Assembly (NCBI RefSeq): GCF_001715295.1
Contig: NZ_MDKB01000005.1
Span: 249,645 to 313,644 of the forward strand
Length of the DNA: 64,000 bases
Direction: 5' to 3'
Source of the DNA: Streptomyces griseus
GTDB taxonomy: Bacteria; Actinomycetota; Actinomycetes; Streptomycetales; Streptomycetaceae
Shown here: one piece after another, positions 26,580 through 34,524 of the stretch
Layout: every line of letters begins with the position of its first letter
Position numbering within the stretch: position 1 is the first letter of the stretch
Notes under the pieces: model-generated
Seen by the model: only the letters and a program-made list of their open reading frames with translations
The model's database searches: none
Told to the model about the DNA's origin: nothing
Program-made: the position numbers and the translations under genes

Positions 26580-26641
26580 GTGGGAAGCCGCGCCCCACAC
26601 CGAGGGTGAACCGGCCACCCGACCATCGGTCGAGCGCCGGC
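26580..26641 (-). pseudogene. Possible remnant of a luciferase-like monooxygenase gene
   Basis: On the minus strand these 62 bases encode PALDRWSGGRFTLGVGRGFP. This resembles the LDRLSGGRF-LGVGRG block of luciferase-like flavin or F420 monooxygenases. Nothing recognisable lies on either side, and the repeat at 26409-26579 abuts the fragment exactly. It is too short to be sure. The following stretch 26642-27015 holds no gene that I can support. Confidence 0.35.
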
Positions 26642-27015
26642 CCGGTCGGAGACGGATGGCGAGCTCCGACGTTCAGCGCATCACTGCTGCGCAGGCGGTC
26701 GGCGTACTCACCCATGCGTGGCGTGGCCGCCGTGCGACCACGCCGGTGGCCGCCGCGCTCTCCCGCACCACGCGTCCGCGCAAGACGGGCCGTAAGCCGA
26801 CCTGGCGTGCACGGGCCAAGGCGCTTCGGACGGTCACTCGCACGGGCCGGATCGCGCGGACGGCCTGCTGCCGATGTCCGGCCGCGAAGGCCGTCCTGCC
26901 CGCCGGGCGACGTTCGCCGAGTACGGAGCTCGGCGGGACCCGTGCGTCTACCGACACTCGTCGGCCCGATGGGCGGCGGGCGGTGAGGAGGTGACGATGC
27001 CGATGCCGAGCCGCC

Positions 27016-27855
27016 TCACCTCCTCTCCCGTTCGAGGAGGGCCTCGAAGGTGCCTGCGGGTCGCCCCGTGAGGCGCTGGACGGTGTCGGTGACGCGGTCC
27101 TCCGCCCCCTCGGCGATGGCACGGTCCATGCCGGCCAGCAGTGAGGCGAACTCCTTCGGCACGTGCGCCGCGAGACGGTCGCGCATCTGTTCGTAGGACA
27201 AGCGGTGGTGCTTCACGGGCCGGCCGGTGGCCCGGGTGAGGGCGGCGGCGATGTCGTCGTAGCTGAGCGCCTCCGGCCCGGTGAGGACGAGATCGGCGTT
27301 GGGGGCGGGTTCGCCGGTCAGCGCACGGACGGCCACGGCCGCGATGTCCTCGACGTCGACGAAGCCGACCCGGCCACTCCCGGTCGCGCTCCGGACGACC
27401 CCTTCTTCGCGGATGCTCAAGGCATGTGCATGGGTTCCGGTGAAGTTCTGCATGAACCACGAAGGCCGCAACACCGCCCACTGTTCGAACAGATCGGGCA
27501 GCGCCCGGTGGACTGCGCCCACCGCCGGGCCGCCCTCGGGGACGGCCGAGGAACTGAGGAGCACCGCACGGTGCACGCCGGCCGTACGAGCCTGCCGGAG
27601 GAACGGCACCATGACCGCCGCCGGGTCCGCGTCGCCCACGGGCGGTACCAGGTAGACGCGGTCGGTTCCGTCGAGGGCCGCGGCGTGGGTGGCGGGGTCG
27701 TACCAGTCGAATGCGACCGGCTCCGCGCCGGGGACGCCGACGGCTTTGCGGCTGGCGGCTTTGACCCGGTGGCCGGCGGCTGACAGCTGCGCCGCGGTGC
27801 GGCTCCCGGTGGTGCCGGTGGCGCCGATGACCAACGTGGTACCGGTGGCCGTCAT
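27016..27855 (-). CDS. NmrA-like NAD(P)-binding oxidoreductase
   Basis: This 279-residue Rossmann-fold protein of the NmrA/atypical short-chain-dehydrogenase group begins with the dinucleotide loop VIGATGTTGSRTA. It lacks the Tyr-x3-Lys catalytic pair of classical dehydrogenases, as is usual for NmrA-like and QOR2-like proteins. LRPSWFMQNF (about 130) and the GFVDVEDIAAVA block are typical. It may be a quinone oxidoreductase or a redox sensor; the substrate is unknown. It overlaps the SnoaL-like gene by four bases (ATGA) and is probably co-regulated by the adjacent TetR protein. Confidence 0.85.
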   Translation of the reverse strand: MTATGTTLVIGATGTTGSRTAAQLSAAGHRVKAASRKAVGVPGAEPVAFDWYDPATHAAALDGTDRVYLVPPVGDADPAAVMVPFLRQARTAGVHRAVLLSSSAVPEGGPAVGAVHRALPDLFEQWAVLRPSWFMQNFTGTHAHALSIREEGVVRSATGSGRVGFVDVEDIAAVAVRALTGEPAPNADLVLTGPEALSYDDIAAALTRATGRPVKHHRLSYEQMRDRLAAHVPKEFASLLAGMDRAIAEGAEDRVTDTVQRLTGRPAGTFEALLERERR

Positions 27856-28277
27856 CGGCCGCTCCCGGTGAAGTCGATGCCGGGTTCGAGGACCGCGAGC
27901 GGGTTCCAGTAGTCGCGGTAGGAGGTGATGCGCCCGCCCCGGACCGTTACGACGGCGATGTAGGTCATCTCGAAGGGGTGATCCGACTCCACCAGGCGGC
28001 CGACGCCTCGCATCTCGACCACGATGGTCTCCGGATCGTCGGTCAGGTGGATCCTCACGTCGGGGAAGTCGTGCAGATCGACGTGGTCCGGATAGCGGCG
28101 CATGTACGCGGCGATGGCCTCCCTGCTCTCCAGGCGCTTCGGCCAGCCGTCAGGGGCGAAGGGGAACTCCATGAGGCCGTCCTCGGCCCACAGGGCGACC
28201 CACGCGGACATGTCCTTGTCCAGCAGCAGACGCAGACTGTGGCGGTAGAGGTCCGCCGGAGAAGTCGGTGCAGACAT
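27852..28277 (-). CDS. SnoaL/NTF2-fold protein
   Basis: This 141-residue protein with an NTF2-like alpha+beta fold has an N-terminal helix region (LYRHSLRLLLDKDMSAWVAL) followed by the WAEDGLMEFPFAPDG strand block and a C-terminal RITSYRDYWNPLA ending. That pattern is typical of PhzA/B- and SnoaL-like proteins. Members include isomerases, cyclases and proteins of unknown role. It is the first gene of a two-gene unit with the NmrA-like gene. Two palindromic operators lie just upstream, between it and the divergent tetR gene. Confidence 0.82.
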   Translation of the reverse strand: MSAPTSPADLYRHSLRLLLDKDMSAWVALWAEDGLMEFPFAPDGWPKRLESREAIAAYMRRYPDHVDLHDFPDVRIHLTDDPETIVVEMRGVGRLVESDHPFEMTYIAVVTVRGGRITSYRDYWNPLAVLEPGIDFTGSGR

Positions 28278-28300
28278 GGGTATCCTCCATCACATAATAT

Positions 28301-28313
28301 GGACCCGGGGTCC
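28301..28313. promoter_or_regulatory. TetR-type operator, copy 1
   Basis: GGACCCGGGGTCC is a perfect 13-bp odd palindrome located 24 bp upstream of the SnoaL-like start. The same core recurs at 28327-28339 with the opposite centre base. Confidence 0.75.
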
Positions 28314-28325
28314 GCTTTAACGATA

Positions 28326-28340
28326 CGGACCCCGGGTCCG
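28326..28340. promoter_or_regulatory. TetR-type operator, copy 2
   Basis: CGGACCCCGGGTCCG is a perfect 15-bp odd palindrome lying 23 bp upstream of the tetR ATG. The two palindromes are 26 bp apart centre to centre, and each is close to one of the divergent start codons. This suggests autorepression plus repression of the SnoaL-NmrA unit. Confidence 0.75.
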
Positions 28341-28362
28341 TTTAGCAATCGGAAGGCGCAGC

Positions 28363-28995
28363 ATGCCCGAGCGCAAACCCCGTAAGGACGCCGTCCGCAA
28401 CCGGCAGGCCGTCCTCGAGGCCGCAGACGCTCTCTTCGCCCGGGACGAGAGCCCGGAGGGCGTGACCCTGGCCGCCGTCGCAGCGGCGGCCGGCGTCGGC
28501 AAAGGCACGCTCTTCCGGGCCTTCGGCGATCGCCCCGGACTGCTGCGCGCCCTGTACGAAGCGCGGCTGGACCCGGTCAGGGAGGCCGTGGAAACCGGAC
28601 CTCCGCCCTTGGGACCCGCGACTCCGCCGCGGCAGCGCGTACCCGCCCTGCTCGACACCCTCCTGTGTTTCAAACTGGACAACCGCCCCCTGATGCTTGC
28701 TCTGGAAGAGGGGGGGAGCAGCAGCCCGTACCAGGCGGATCACTACGCGCGCTGGCACGGCCTGCTCGCCACCGTGCTGCGGCAGATCCCCGGTCTGGCC
28801 GACAGCGATTTCACGGCACACGCCCTGCTGGCAGCCATCCGAGCCGATCTGGTCGAGCATCTGGCCGGGCACGAGTGTGTGCCACGCGAGAGGATGCGGG
28901 AGCAGTTGGCGGACTTCACGGCCGGAGTCCTGGACTCCGGCCCCGCGCGGCCCGGGGAACGGAGGGTGATCAGGGGCCGGGGAGCCGGCGAGTGA
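28363..28995 (+). CDS. TetR-family transcriptional regulator
   Basis: This 210-residue TetR-family repressor has an N-terminal helix-turn-helix (about residues 12-58) including ADALFARDESPEGVTLAAVA and AAAGVGKGTLFRAFGD. It has a variable ligand-binding domain with FKLDNRPLMLALEE and ends in a Gly/Arg-rich tail. The ATG at 28363 follows GGAAGG. It is divergent from the SnoaL-NmrA pair, and the two 13-bp palindromes in the 85-bp gap are likely its operators. The ligand is unknown; a reactive electrophile or quinone would fit the NmrA-type target. Confidence 0.9.
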   Translation: MPERKPRKDAVRNRQAVLEAADALFARDESPEGVTLAAVAAAAGVGKGTLFRAFGDRPGLLRALYEARLDPVREAVETGPPPLGPATPPRQRVPALLDTLLCFKLDNRPLMLALEEGGSSSPYQADHYARWHGLLATVLRQIPGLADSDFTAHALLAAIRADLVEHLAGHECVPRERMREQLADFTAGVLDSGPARPGERRVIRGRGAGE

Positions 28996-29064
28996 TCGTC
29001 GTGCCGAGCCGGCGGCCCGTGCTTCGGCGTCGGGAACAGGCGCGGAGCAGTCGGTCCGGACCGT

Positions 29065-29306
29065 CCCTGTTCTTCCCGGCGGGATCGTGCTTGTCATAGC
29101 CGAGGTGGTCGGTGATCTCCCCCTCGACAGCGGACTCCAGGAGCCGCTTGGTCAGCTGCTGGAGCAGGCCGCCCTCGCCGGTCAGCTGCAGGCCCTAAGG
29201 ACTGTCCCATCAGCCGGTCGTCCATGGGCGTCGGCACCACAGCCTCGGACGGCTCGACGGTCCCGGCCTCGGTCACGTTGTGTCTGGTCATCGATGCATC
29301 TTCCAT
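29065..29306 (-). mobile_element. 5' remnant of an IS256-family (mutator) transposase
   Basis: The minus strand encodes the start of a mutator-type transposase (MTRHNVTEAG..., PMDDRLMGQ). After a small deletion with frameshift near 29200 it continues with LTGEGGLLQQLTKRLLESA and EITDHLGYDKHDPAGKN. The remaining two-thirds, including the DDE catalytic residues, is absent, so the copy is dead. It abuts an IS5-type remnant on the other strand. Confidence 0.75.
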
Positions 29307-29352
29307 GATCGGGAGTTACACCGAACCATTTACTGTCACTCAACCGGCTTCA

Positions 29353-29481
29353 TTCCGTCATGCGGTCGAGTGCGGGATCAACCGCCTCAAGAGGAACCGT
29401 GCCGTAGCCACGCGATACGACAAGCTCGCGGTCCGCTACGAGGCAACCGTTCTCATCGCGGCCATCAACGAATGGTTGTGA
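29353..29481 (+). mobile_element. 3' remnant of an IS5-family transposase
   Basis: The final 42 codons read FRHAVECGINRLKRNRAVAT, then RYDKLAVRYEATVLIAAINEWL before a stop. These are characteristic of the C-terminus of IS5-group DDE transposases. Nothing upstream continues the gene. It is a decayed end fragment between the IS256 remnant and a GNAT remnant. Confidence 0.8.
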
Positions 29482-29640
29482 CCACTCGGGCAGCGCGTTG
29501 CGTGCACACCAGCTGATCCCGCTCATCCCACGAGTTGGTGACAGTGAAGCCGAGTCGTTCGTACAGGGCGATGGCCCCGGTCCGCCATTTCCACACGGAG
29601 AGCCGGACGGACCGTGGGAGCCCTGGAAAGGCACTTCCGA
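29465..29640 (-). pseudogene. 3' remnant of a GNAT acetyltransferase gene
   Basis: The minus strand reads through RSVRLSVWKW and AIALYERLGFTVTNSWDERD to a TGA at 29465-29467. AIALYERLGF is the classic C-terminal motif of GNAT enzymes. The acetyl-CoA-binding half is missing upstream, so this is a truncated gene, apparently cut by the rearrangements that left the IS fragments. Confidence 0.6.
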
Positions 29641-29696
29641 CACGCGCCCCAAGGGCCGCCCCGGGCCCGCCGGGACCGGGTGCGGCCCGCGGAGGC

Positions 29697-29730
29697 GGCG
29701 GCCCCTGCCCGGGCGTGGGCAGGGGCCGCC
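29697..29730. terminator. Hairpin downstream of the GH16 gene
   Basis: GGCGGCCCCTGCCC (29697-29710) pairs perfectly with GGGCAGGGGCCGCC (29717-29730) over a six-base loop. It lies 75 bp beyond the stop of the leftward GH16 gene. Confidence 0.8.
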
Positions 29731-29804
29731 CGTCAGGCGTCCTGGACCGCGCGTGTACTCACGGCCTCCGTCAGGTCCGGGCGGATGTCAGCCCGGCGTC
29801 GCGG

Positions 29805-31070
29805 TCACCGGGTCACCGTCCACTTCTGGTTGGCGGCGCCGGTGCAGGTCCAGATCTGAAGCCGGGTGCCGTTGGCGCTGCTGCTCCCGCTCACGTCGAG
29901 GCACTTGTTCGCCTGCGGGTTGACGATGTCCCGGGCAGCCGGCGTCGCCCACTGCTGCGCCGCCGTCCCGTTGCAGTCCCACAACTGCACCCGGGTACCG
30001 TCCGCCGTACCGCCGGAGGCGACGTCCAGGCACTTGCCCAGTGCCCGTATCGTTCCGTCGGCGCCCACGGTCCACTGCTGCGCGGCCGTCCCGTTGCAGT
30101 CGTACAGCTGCACCGCCGTACCGTTGGCCACCGCGCCGCCGGCCACGTCCACGCATTTGCCCGCGAGGCCGGTGATGGGACCGCCACCGCCCTGCTGACC
30201 GCTGCCGGAGCTCACCCGGACGTAGTCGACGAGGAGTTGCTGCGGGAACACCGTGCTCCCGTCGGGGTCGCCCGGCCAGTAGCCGCCGACCGCCAGGTTG
30301 AGGATCACGAAGAACGGCTTGTCGAAGACCCACTGCTTGCCGCCGAGGTCGGCGGGGGTACGCCGCTGGTAGACCGTCCCGTCCACGGACCACGTGATGG
30401 AGTTCGGGCTCCAGTCGACCGCGAACGTGTGGAACGCGTCGGCGAACGCCTGCCCGCCGGGCAGGGTGTAGCCCGCGCCAATGCCACCGCTGCCGGAGTA
30501 GCCGGGGCCGTGCAGGGTGCCGTGCACGGTGGACGGCTCGAAGCCGACGTTCTCCATGACGTCGATCTCGCCGGAGGCAGGCCAGCCCACCTGGCCGATG
30601 TCGTCGCCCAGCATCCAGAAGGCCGGCCACATGCCCTGCCCGCGCGGGACTTTCATCCGCGCCTCGACCCGGCCGTACGTGGTGGTGAACCTGCCCGCCG
30701 TGTTCAGCCGGGCGGAGGTGTACTCGCACCGCCCGTACCAGCACTGGTAGTTGCCCGGGTTCTCCTTCCGCGCGGTGACGACCAGGTGGCCCTGTCCGTC
30801 GAGCGCGGCGTTGCTGTTTCCGGCGGTGTAGTACTGCCGTTCGTGGTTGTTGACGTTGTCGCCGGTCTCGGTCTGCCACTTGCCGCCGTCGACGGCCGAG
30901 CCGGCGGGGCCGTCGAACTCGTCGGAGAACGTGACGGCGGCCGGTGCGGCCGCGGCGGCCGTACGCACCGGTGCGGGCGCGCTCTGCGCGAGTCCGGTGG
31001 ACAGCGACGCGAGGCCGAGCGCCATGACGAGGGACAGGACCAGACGTCGGGGATGACGCGTGGAACTCAT
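29805..31070 (-). CDS. Secreted GH16 beta-glucanase with ricin-type lectin domain
   Basis: This 421-residue secreted enzyme has a twin-basic signal peptide (HPRRLVLSLVMALGLASL) with likely cleavage near residue 30. A glycoside hydrolase family 16 domain follows (about 35-285) with the catalytic signature GEIDVMENVG, where two Glu flank Asp. A short Gly/Gln linker leads to a C-terminal ricin-B trefoil (about 300-421) with three QxW-type repeats (AAQQW, AAQQW, NQKW). The family hydrolyses beta-1,3 or beta-1,3-1,4 glucans such as laminarin or fungal wall glucan. I chose the ATG at 31070 because GGAG precedes it. Confidence 0.93.
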   Translation of the reverse strand: MSSTRHPRRLVLSLVMALGLASLSTGLAQSAPAPVRTAAAAAPAAVTFSDEFDGPAGSAVDGGKWQTETGDNVNNHERQYYTAGNSNAALDGQGHLVVTARKENPGNYQCWYGRCEYTSARLNTAGRFTTTYGRVEARMKVPRGQGMWPAFWMLGDDIGQVGWPASGEIDVMENVGFEPSTVHGTLHGPGYSGSGGIGAGYTLPGGQAFADAFHTFAVDWSPNSITWSVDGTVYQRRTPADLGGKQWVFDKPFFVILNLAVGGYWPGDPDGSTVFPQQLLVDYVRVSSGSGQQGGGGPITGLAGKCVDVAGGAVANGTAVQLYDCNGTAAQQWTVGADGTIRALGKCLDVASGGTADGTRVQLWDCNGTAAQQWATPAARDIVNPQANKCLDVSGSSSANGTRLQIWTCTGAANQKWTVTR

Positions 31071-31206
31071 TCCTTCTCCCTTCGGGGAGCGTGGGGGGCG
31101 CACACCCAGATTGACGCGCACATGTCACATACGGGCGAGTCGGACAGGGTGGACGGGTGAGCGAGGGGGGCGGACCTGACCGTTACTTCATTACGTGATT
31201 TAAGGA

Positions 31207-31256
31207 ATGAACGCCTGGCCTGTCAAGGCTTTGGTCTGGACCGGAGTTGCGTTCAT
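31207..31256. promoter_or_regulatory. Nested dyad with DasR-like core upstream of GH16
   Basis: ATGAACGC (31207-31214) and GCGTTCAT (31249-31256) are exact inverted repeats. Inside them TTGGTCTGGACCGG (31231-31244) resembles the DasR operator core TGGTCTAGACCA with two or three changes. It lies about 160 bp upstream of the GH16 start. It is a candidate carbohydrate-responsive operator, with weak support. Confidence 0.35.
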
Positions 31257-31498
31257 CTTCTGACGCCACGTCTCCCCGTCCCCGCCCGGGAGACATGGCG
31301 TCAGCCGGAAACCCGGACGGCGCACCGCCCTCCGTGCCCGGGCGTGGGCGTGGGCGACTCCCCGCTCACCGCCGACGACTGCGCCGGCCCCGGGACCCGT
31401 GGCCTCCGGTGCCCGCACGGCCCGGCGGAGCAGGCAGGAGACGCCGCGCCGCGGCCTGCGCACCCGGAGCGCTGCCGCACACGCCCGGGCGCGCCCAC

Positions 31499-31542
31499 GC
31501 GTCGGACGTGGGTGCGCCCGGGAACACACCCACGTCCGACGC
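31499..31542. terminator. Strong hairpin downstream of doxX
   Basis: GCGTCGGACGTGGGTG (31499-31514) pairs perfectly with CACCCACGTCCGACGC (31527-31542), with a 12-base loop, 36 bp after the doxX stop. It separates doxX from the GH16 promoter. The rest of 31071-31577 shows no gene. Confidence 0.85.
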
Positions 31543-31577
31543 GGCACGGTCCCGTGCCCCGCGGTGACGGTCCCGTT

Positions 31578-32111
31578 TCAGACACCCAGCTTGGCCCGGA
31601 CACCGCCGGCCACCGCCGCGGGACGTGCGGTCGCCCGGACCGAACGGCGTACCACGCGCGCGTCGTGCCGCAGGCCCCGGGCGGCGTGACGGCCGCGCCA
31701 CAGCAGCGACGGGGCGCCGCCGGTGTCACCGGCCGCGATCAGCAGACCGCCCAGCATGGACACGTTCTTGAGGAAGTGGATGCGCTGCTGGACCCGGTCG
31801 GAGGGCTCCTCCGCCTCCCAGAAGCGATGGCCCGCCAGCGTGGTCGGCACCAGCGTCACGGCGAGGGCGAGTGCGGACAGCCGGGGCCATCGGCCGAGCC
31901 CGAGCAGGACACCGCCCACCACCTGGACGGCGCCGTTGATCCGTACGAGGTGTTCGGTGCGGTCCGGCAGCACGGCCACGCGGTCGGCGACCGGCCGGAC
32001 CACCGGTTCCGCCGCCGGGGCCACGGCCTCCGGACTGCGCAGGGAGTTCATGCCGCCCGCGACGAACATCGAGGCGAGCATGGGACGGCCGGCGAAACGC
32101 AGAAGACTCAT
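31578..32111 (-). CDS. DoxX-family membrane protein
   Basis: This 177-residue membrane protein has about four hydrophobic segments. It shows the DoxX-family hallmarks MLASMFVAGGMNSLR at the N-terminus, RINGAVQVVGGVLLGLGRWPRL in the middle and HFLKNVSMLGGLLIAAGD toward the end. Family members take part in membrane redox and oxidative-stress responses in actinobacteria; the exact role here is unknown. The ATG at 32111 has GGAGG seven bases upstream. It is followed by a strong terminator and appears monocistronic. Confidence 0.85.
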   Translation of the reverse strand: MSLLRFAGRPMLASMFVAGGMNSLRSPEAVAPAAEPVVRPVADRVAVLPDRTEHLVRINGAVQVVGGVLLGLGRWPRLSALALAVTLVPTTLAGHRFWEAEEPSDRVQQRIHFLKNVSMLGGLLIAAGDTGGAPSLLWRGRHAARGLRHDARVVRRSVRATARPAAVAGGVRAKLGV

Positions 32112-32189
32112 GGCGCTGCCTCCAAGGACGACCAACAGGTGGTCAGGGGTGCGGGGTTTCTGTTCGGATCAATCATCGGGTGCCCCGTG

Positions 32190-32218
32190 AGCCCGGCGCC
32201 ATTCGGCGCCGCCGGGCT
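32190..32218. other. Hairpin in the doxX-PP2C gap
   Basis: AGCCCGGCGCC (32190-32200) can pair with GGC (32205-32207) and GCCGGGCT (32211-32218), with a three-base bulge. It lies in the 412-bp gap between the divergent doxX and PP2C genes. Its function, a terminator or an RNA structure, is unclear. No other feature stands out in that gap. Confidence 0.35.
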
Positions 32219-32523
32219 AACCGGCCCGCCGGCGCGTCGGGAACGCGCGTGACACACGCGCCGCGAGCAGCCGCGGGTACATGGAGACGGCGGGAGGACG
32301 ACCCGACGGGGACGACCGACGGCGCAGGCGGGCCCGTCCGGTACGCACGGTTCCCCGTCATCCGGTGTCCGTCACCGCGCCGGAACGGCCGCGGCCCTCC
32401 TCGGCCGCTTCCCGGCGGCGGGCAGGAACGTCACGGGCCACGGGCTCCGACCGGGCCGGATGCCGCGCGCCGCGCGAGAATGGAGGTACGGAACACGCCC
32501 GCCGTGCGGAGAGGCGGCCGAAC

Positions 32524-33318
32524 ATGCCGTTCATCACGGTCACGGCCCTGAGCCACCCGGGGCTCGTGCGCGATCACAACGAGGACAGCCTGGCAGCGGG
32601 ACCGTGGACACTGTGCGGAACGGTGACCGAGAACCCGCAGACACTCGGGTTCCCCCTCGGTTCCCCGCTCGTCGTCGCGGTCGCCGACGGCCTGGGAGGG
32701 CAGCCCGCCGGTGAGGTGGCGAGCAGCCTCGTGGTCCGCCGGCTGGCAGCGCTGAGCCCCGCACTCGACAGCGAGCAGGCCGTCCGGGACGCGCTGGACG
32801 TCTGCAACCGGGCGGTGTACGCGGACGCCGAGCGCGACCCCGACCTCACCGGCATGGGGACGACGGTGGCGGGTGTCGTCATCCTGGGCCGGGACGTCAT
32901 CGTGTTCAACGTCGGTGACAGCCGGGTGCTCGACGCTCCCGCCACGCACGCGGCGCTGCGCAGGGTCAGTGTCGACGACAGCCCGCCGCCGGCTCCGGGC
33001 CGGCGCACCACGCCGGTCGTCACCCAGGCGCTCGGCGGTGCCTCCCGGTTCAGCGCGATCACACCGCATGTCAGGACGGAACCGCTCACCACCGGAGAGC
33101 GCTACCTCGTGTGCACCGACGGCCTGACCGACCCGGTGCCCGAGCACACGCTCGACACCGTGCTGCGCGCCCACGACGGCGGCCATGCGGCCTTCCGGCT
33201 GTGGAAGTCCGCCATCGACGCGGGCGGCCCCGACAACATCACCCTGGCCCTGATCGACGTCATCGACAACGCGAGCAGCCTGTCCGACGGGCCGGAACCT
33301 TCCGGAGGGCCGGCGTGA
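32524..33318 (+). CDS. PP2C-type protein serine/threonine phosphatase
   Basis: This Mn/Mg-dependent PPM phosphatase has 264 residues and contains all the family motifs. These are RDHNEDS (metal Asp), VADGLGGQPAGE, GMGTTV, FNVGDSRV, CTDGLTD and the late GGPDNITL. The sequence is complete and likely cytosolic, because no membrane segment is visible. It would remove phosphate from Ser/Thr kinase targets. The ATG at 32524 was chosen because an upstream extension to 32281 is low-complexity Arg/Gly/Pro and precedes AGAGG. The stop overlaps the start of the CapA-like gene (GTGA), which implies coupled translation. Confidence 0.92.
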   Translation: MPFITVTALSHPGLVRDHNEDSLAAGPWTLCGTVTENPQTLGFPLGSPLVVAVADGLGGQPAGEVASSLVVRRLAALSPALDSEQAVRDALDVCNRAVYADAERDPDLTGMGTTVAGVVILGRDVIVFNVGDSRVLDAPATHAALRRVSVDDSPPPAPGRRTTPVVTQALGGASRFSAITPHVRTEPLTTGERYLVCTDGLTDPVPEHTLDTVLRAHDGGHAAFRLWKSAIDAGGPDNITLALIDVIDNASSLSDGPEPSGGPA

Positions 33319-34427
33319 TCACACTGGCCTTCTGCGGGGACGTCATGCTCGGCCGTGGCGTGGACCAGATCCTTCCGCACCCCAACGACCCAGAGCTCCA
33401 GGAGAGTTACGTACGCGACGCCCGGGACTACGTCCGCCTCGCCGAGGGGGAGAACGGGCCTGTCCCGCAACCCGCGGGCTTCCGATGGCCCTGGGGGGAC
33501 GCGTTGGATGTCCTGGACGCGGCAGCACCCGACGCCCGTGTCATCAACCTGGAGACCGCCGTCACCCGCAGCGACCGGTTCGCACCCGGCAAGGAGATCC
33601 ACTACCGGATGCATCCCGCCAACCTTCCCTGCCTCGCCGCCGCCCGCCCCGACGTGTGCGTCCTGGCCAACAACCACACGCTGGACTTCGCCCGCCCCGG
33701 TCTGGCGGAGACCCTCGACTCGCTCTCCGCCGCCCGGCTGCGGACGGCCGGGGCGGGACGGGACGCCACCACGGCACACCTCCCCGCGGTCGTTCCCCTC
33801 GCCGGAGACCGCCGGCTGCTGGTCTTCGCCTTCGGTATGCCGTCCAGCGGCGTCCCACGGGACTGGGCGGCGACCGAGGACCGGAGCGGGGTGAGCTTCG
33901 TGTCCGGCCCTCGCGATGCCAGCGCGGCCGCCCTGGCGGAACGCGTCCGGGGGACGAAGCGCGAGGGCGACATCGCGGTGGTCTCGGTCCACTGGGGCAC
34001 CAACTGGGGTTACCGCCTGCCGCAGGAGCAGGTCGCCCTCGCCCACGCTCTGATCGATGCCGGAGCGGACGTCGTCCACGGCCACTCCTCCCACCATCCC
34101 CGCCCCCTGGAGACGTACCGCGGCAAACTCGTCCTGCACGGCTGCGGCGACCTGATCAACGACTACGAAGGCATCACCGGTTACGCGTACTACCGCGACG
34201 ACCTGCGGCTCCTTTACCTCGTCTCGCTCGAACCCGACACCGGCCGCCTCGCCGAGGTCCGCATCGCTCCCTTCCAGGCCCGCCGCATGCGTCTGTCCCA
34301 CGCCTCGGCCACGGACTCCCGATGGCTGCGGATGCTCCTGGACCGGCTCGCCGTGGGATTCGGGCCGTGCGACGTGGCTGGCCCGCACGACGCGCGGGGA
34401 GTCACCCTGTCCCTCCGGGCCGCGTGA
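33315..34427 (+). CDS. CapA-family (PgsA-like) metallophosphatase protein
   Basis: This 370-residue protein of the CapA/YwtB family belongs to the calcineurin-like metallophosphatase superfamily. It shows GDVMLGRGVD at the N-terminus, NLETAVT, ANNHTLDF, SVHWGTNWG and HGHSSHHPRPLETY, giving a full set of candidate metal ligands. CapA proteins take part in poly-gamma-glutamate capsule production, but many actinobacterial members are unlinked to capsule genes, as here, and lack the membrane anchor. The GTG at 33315 overlaps the phosphatase stop by four bases. The pairing suggests one shared process; the substrate is unknown. Confidence 0.88.
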   Translation: MITLAFCGDVMLGRGVDQILPHPNDPELQESYVRDARDYVRLAEGENGPVPQPAGFRWPWGDALDVLDAAAPDARVINLETAVTRSDRFAPGKEIHYRMHPANLPCLAAARPDVCVLANNHTLDFARPGLAETLDSLSAARLRTAGAGRDATTAHLPAVVPLAGDRRLLVFAFGMPSSGVPRDWAATEDRSGVSFVSGPRDASAAALAERVRGTKREGDIAVVSVHWGTNWGYRLPQEQVALAHALIDAGADVVHGHSSHHPRPLETYRGKLVLHGCGDLINDYEGITGYAYYRDDLRLLYLVSLEPDTGRLAEVRIAPFQARRMRLSHASATDSRWLRMLLDRLAVGFGPCDVAGPHDARGVTLSLRAA

Positions 34428-34524
34428 CGGCCGGTGCGTGGGCAGCCTCCGGTTGCTCGCCGCGCACCCTGCCTGCCTGCGTAGGCTGGCCGTCCACGCC
34501 CACGCCCCGCGACGAGGACCAGCC

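Noticed and set aside
26443..26994. Open frames of 149-183 codons on both strands after the palindromic repeat
   Set aside because: Arg/Thr-rich translations without domain motifs or good ribosome sites; the region looks like decayed sequence.
32281..32523. Extended N-terminus for the PP2C gene
   Set aside because: The extension is low-complexity; the phosphatase motif RDHNEDS lies at a normal distance from the ATG at 32524.
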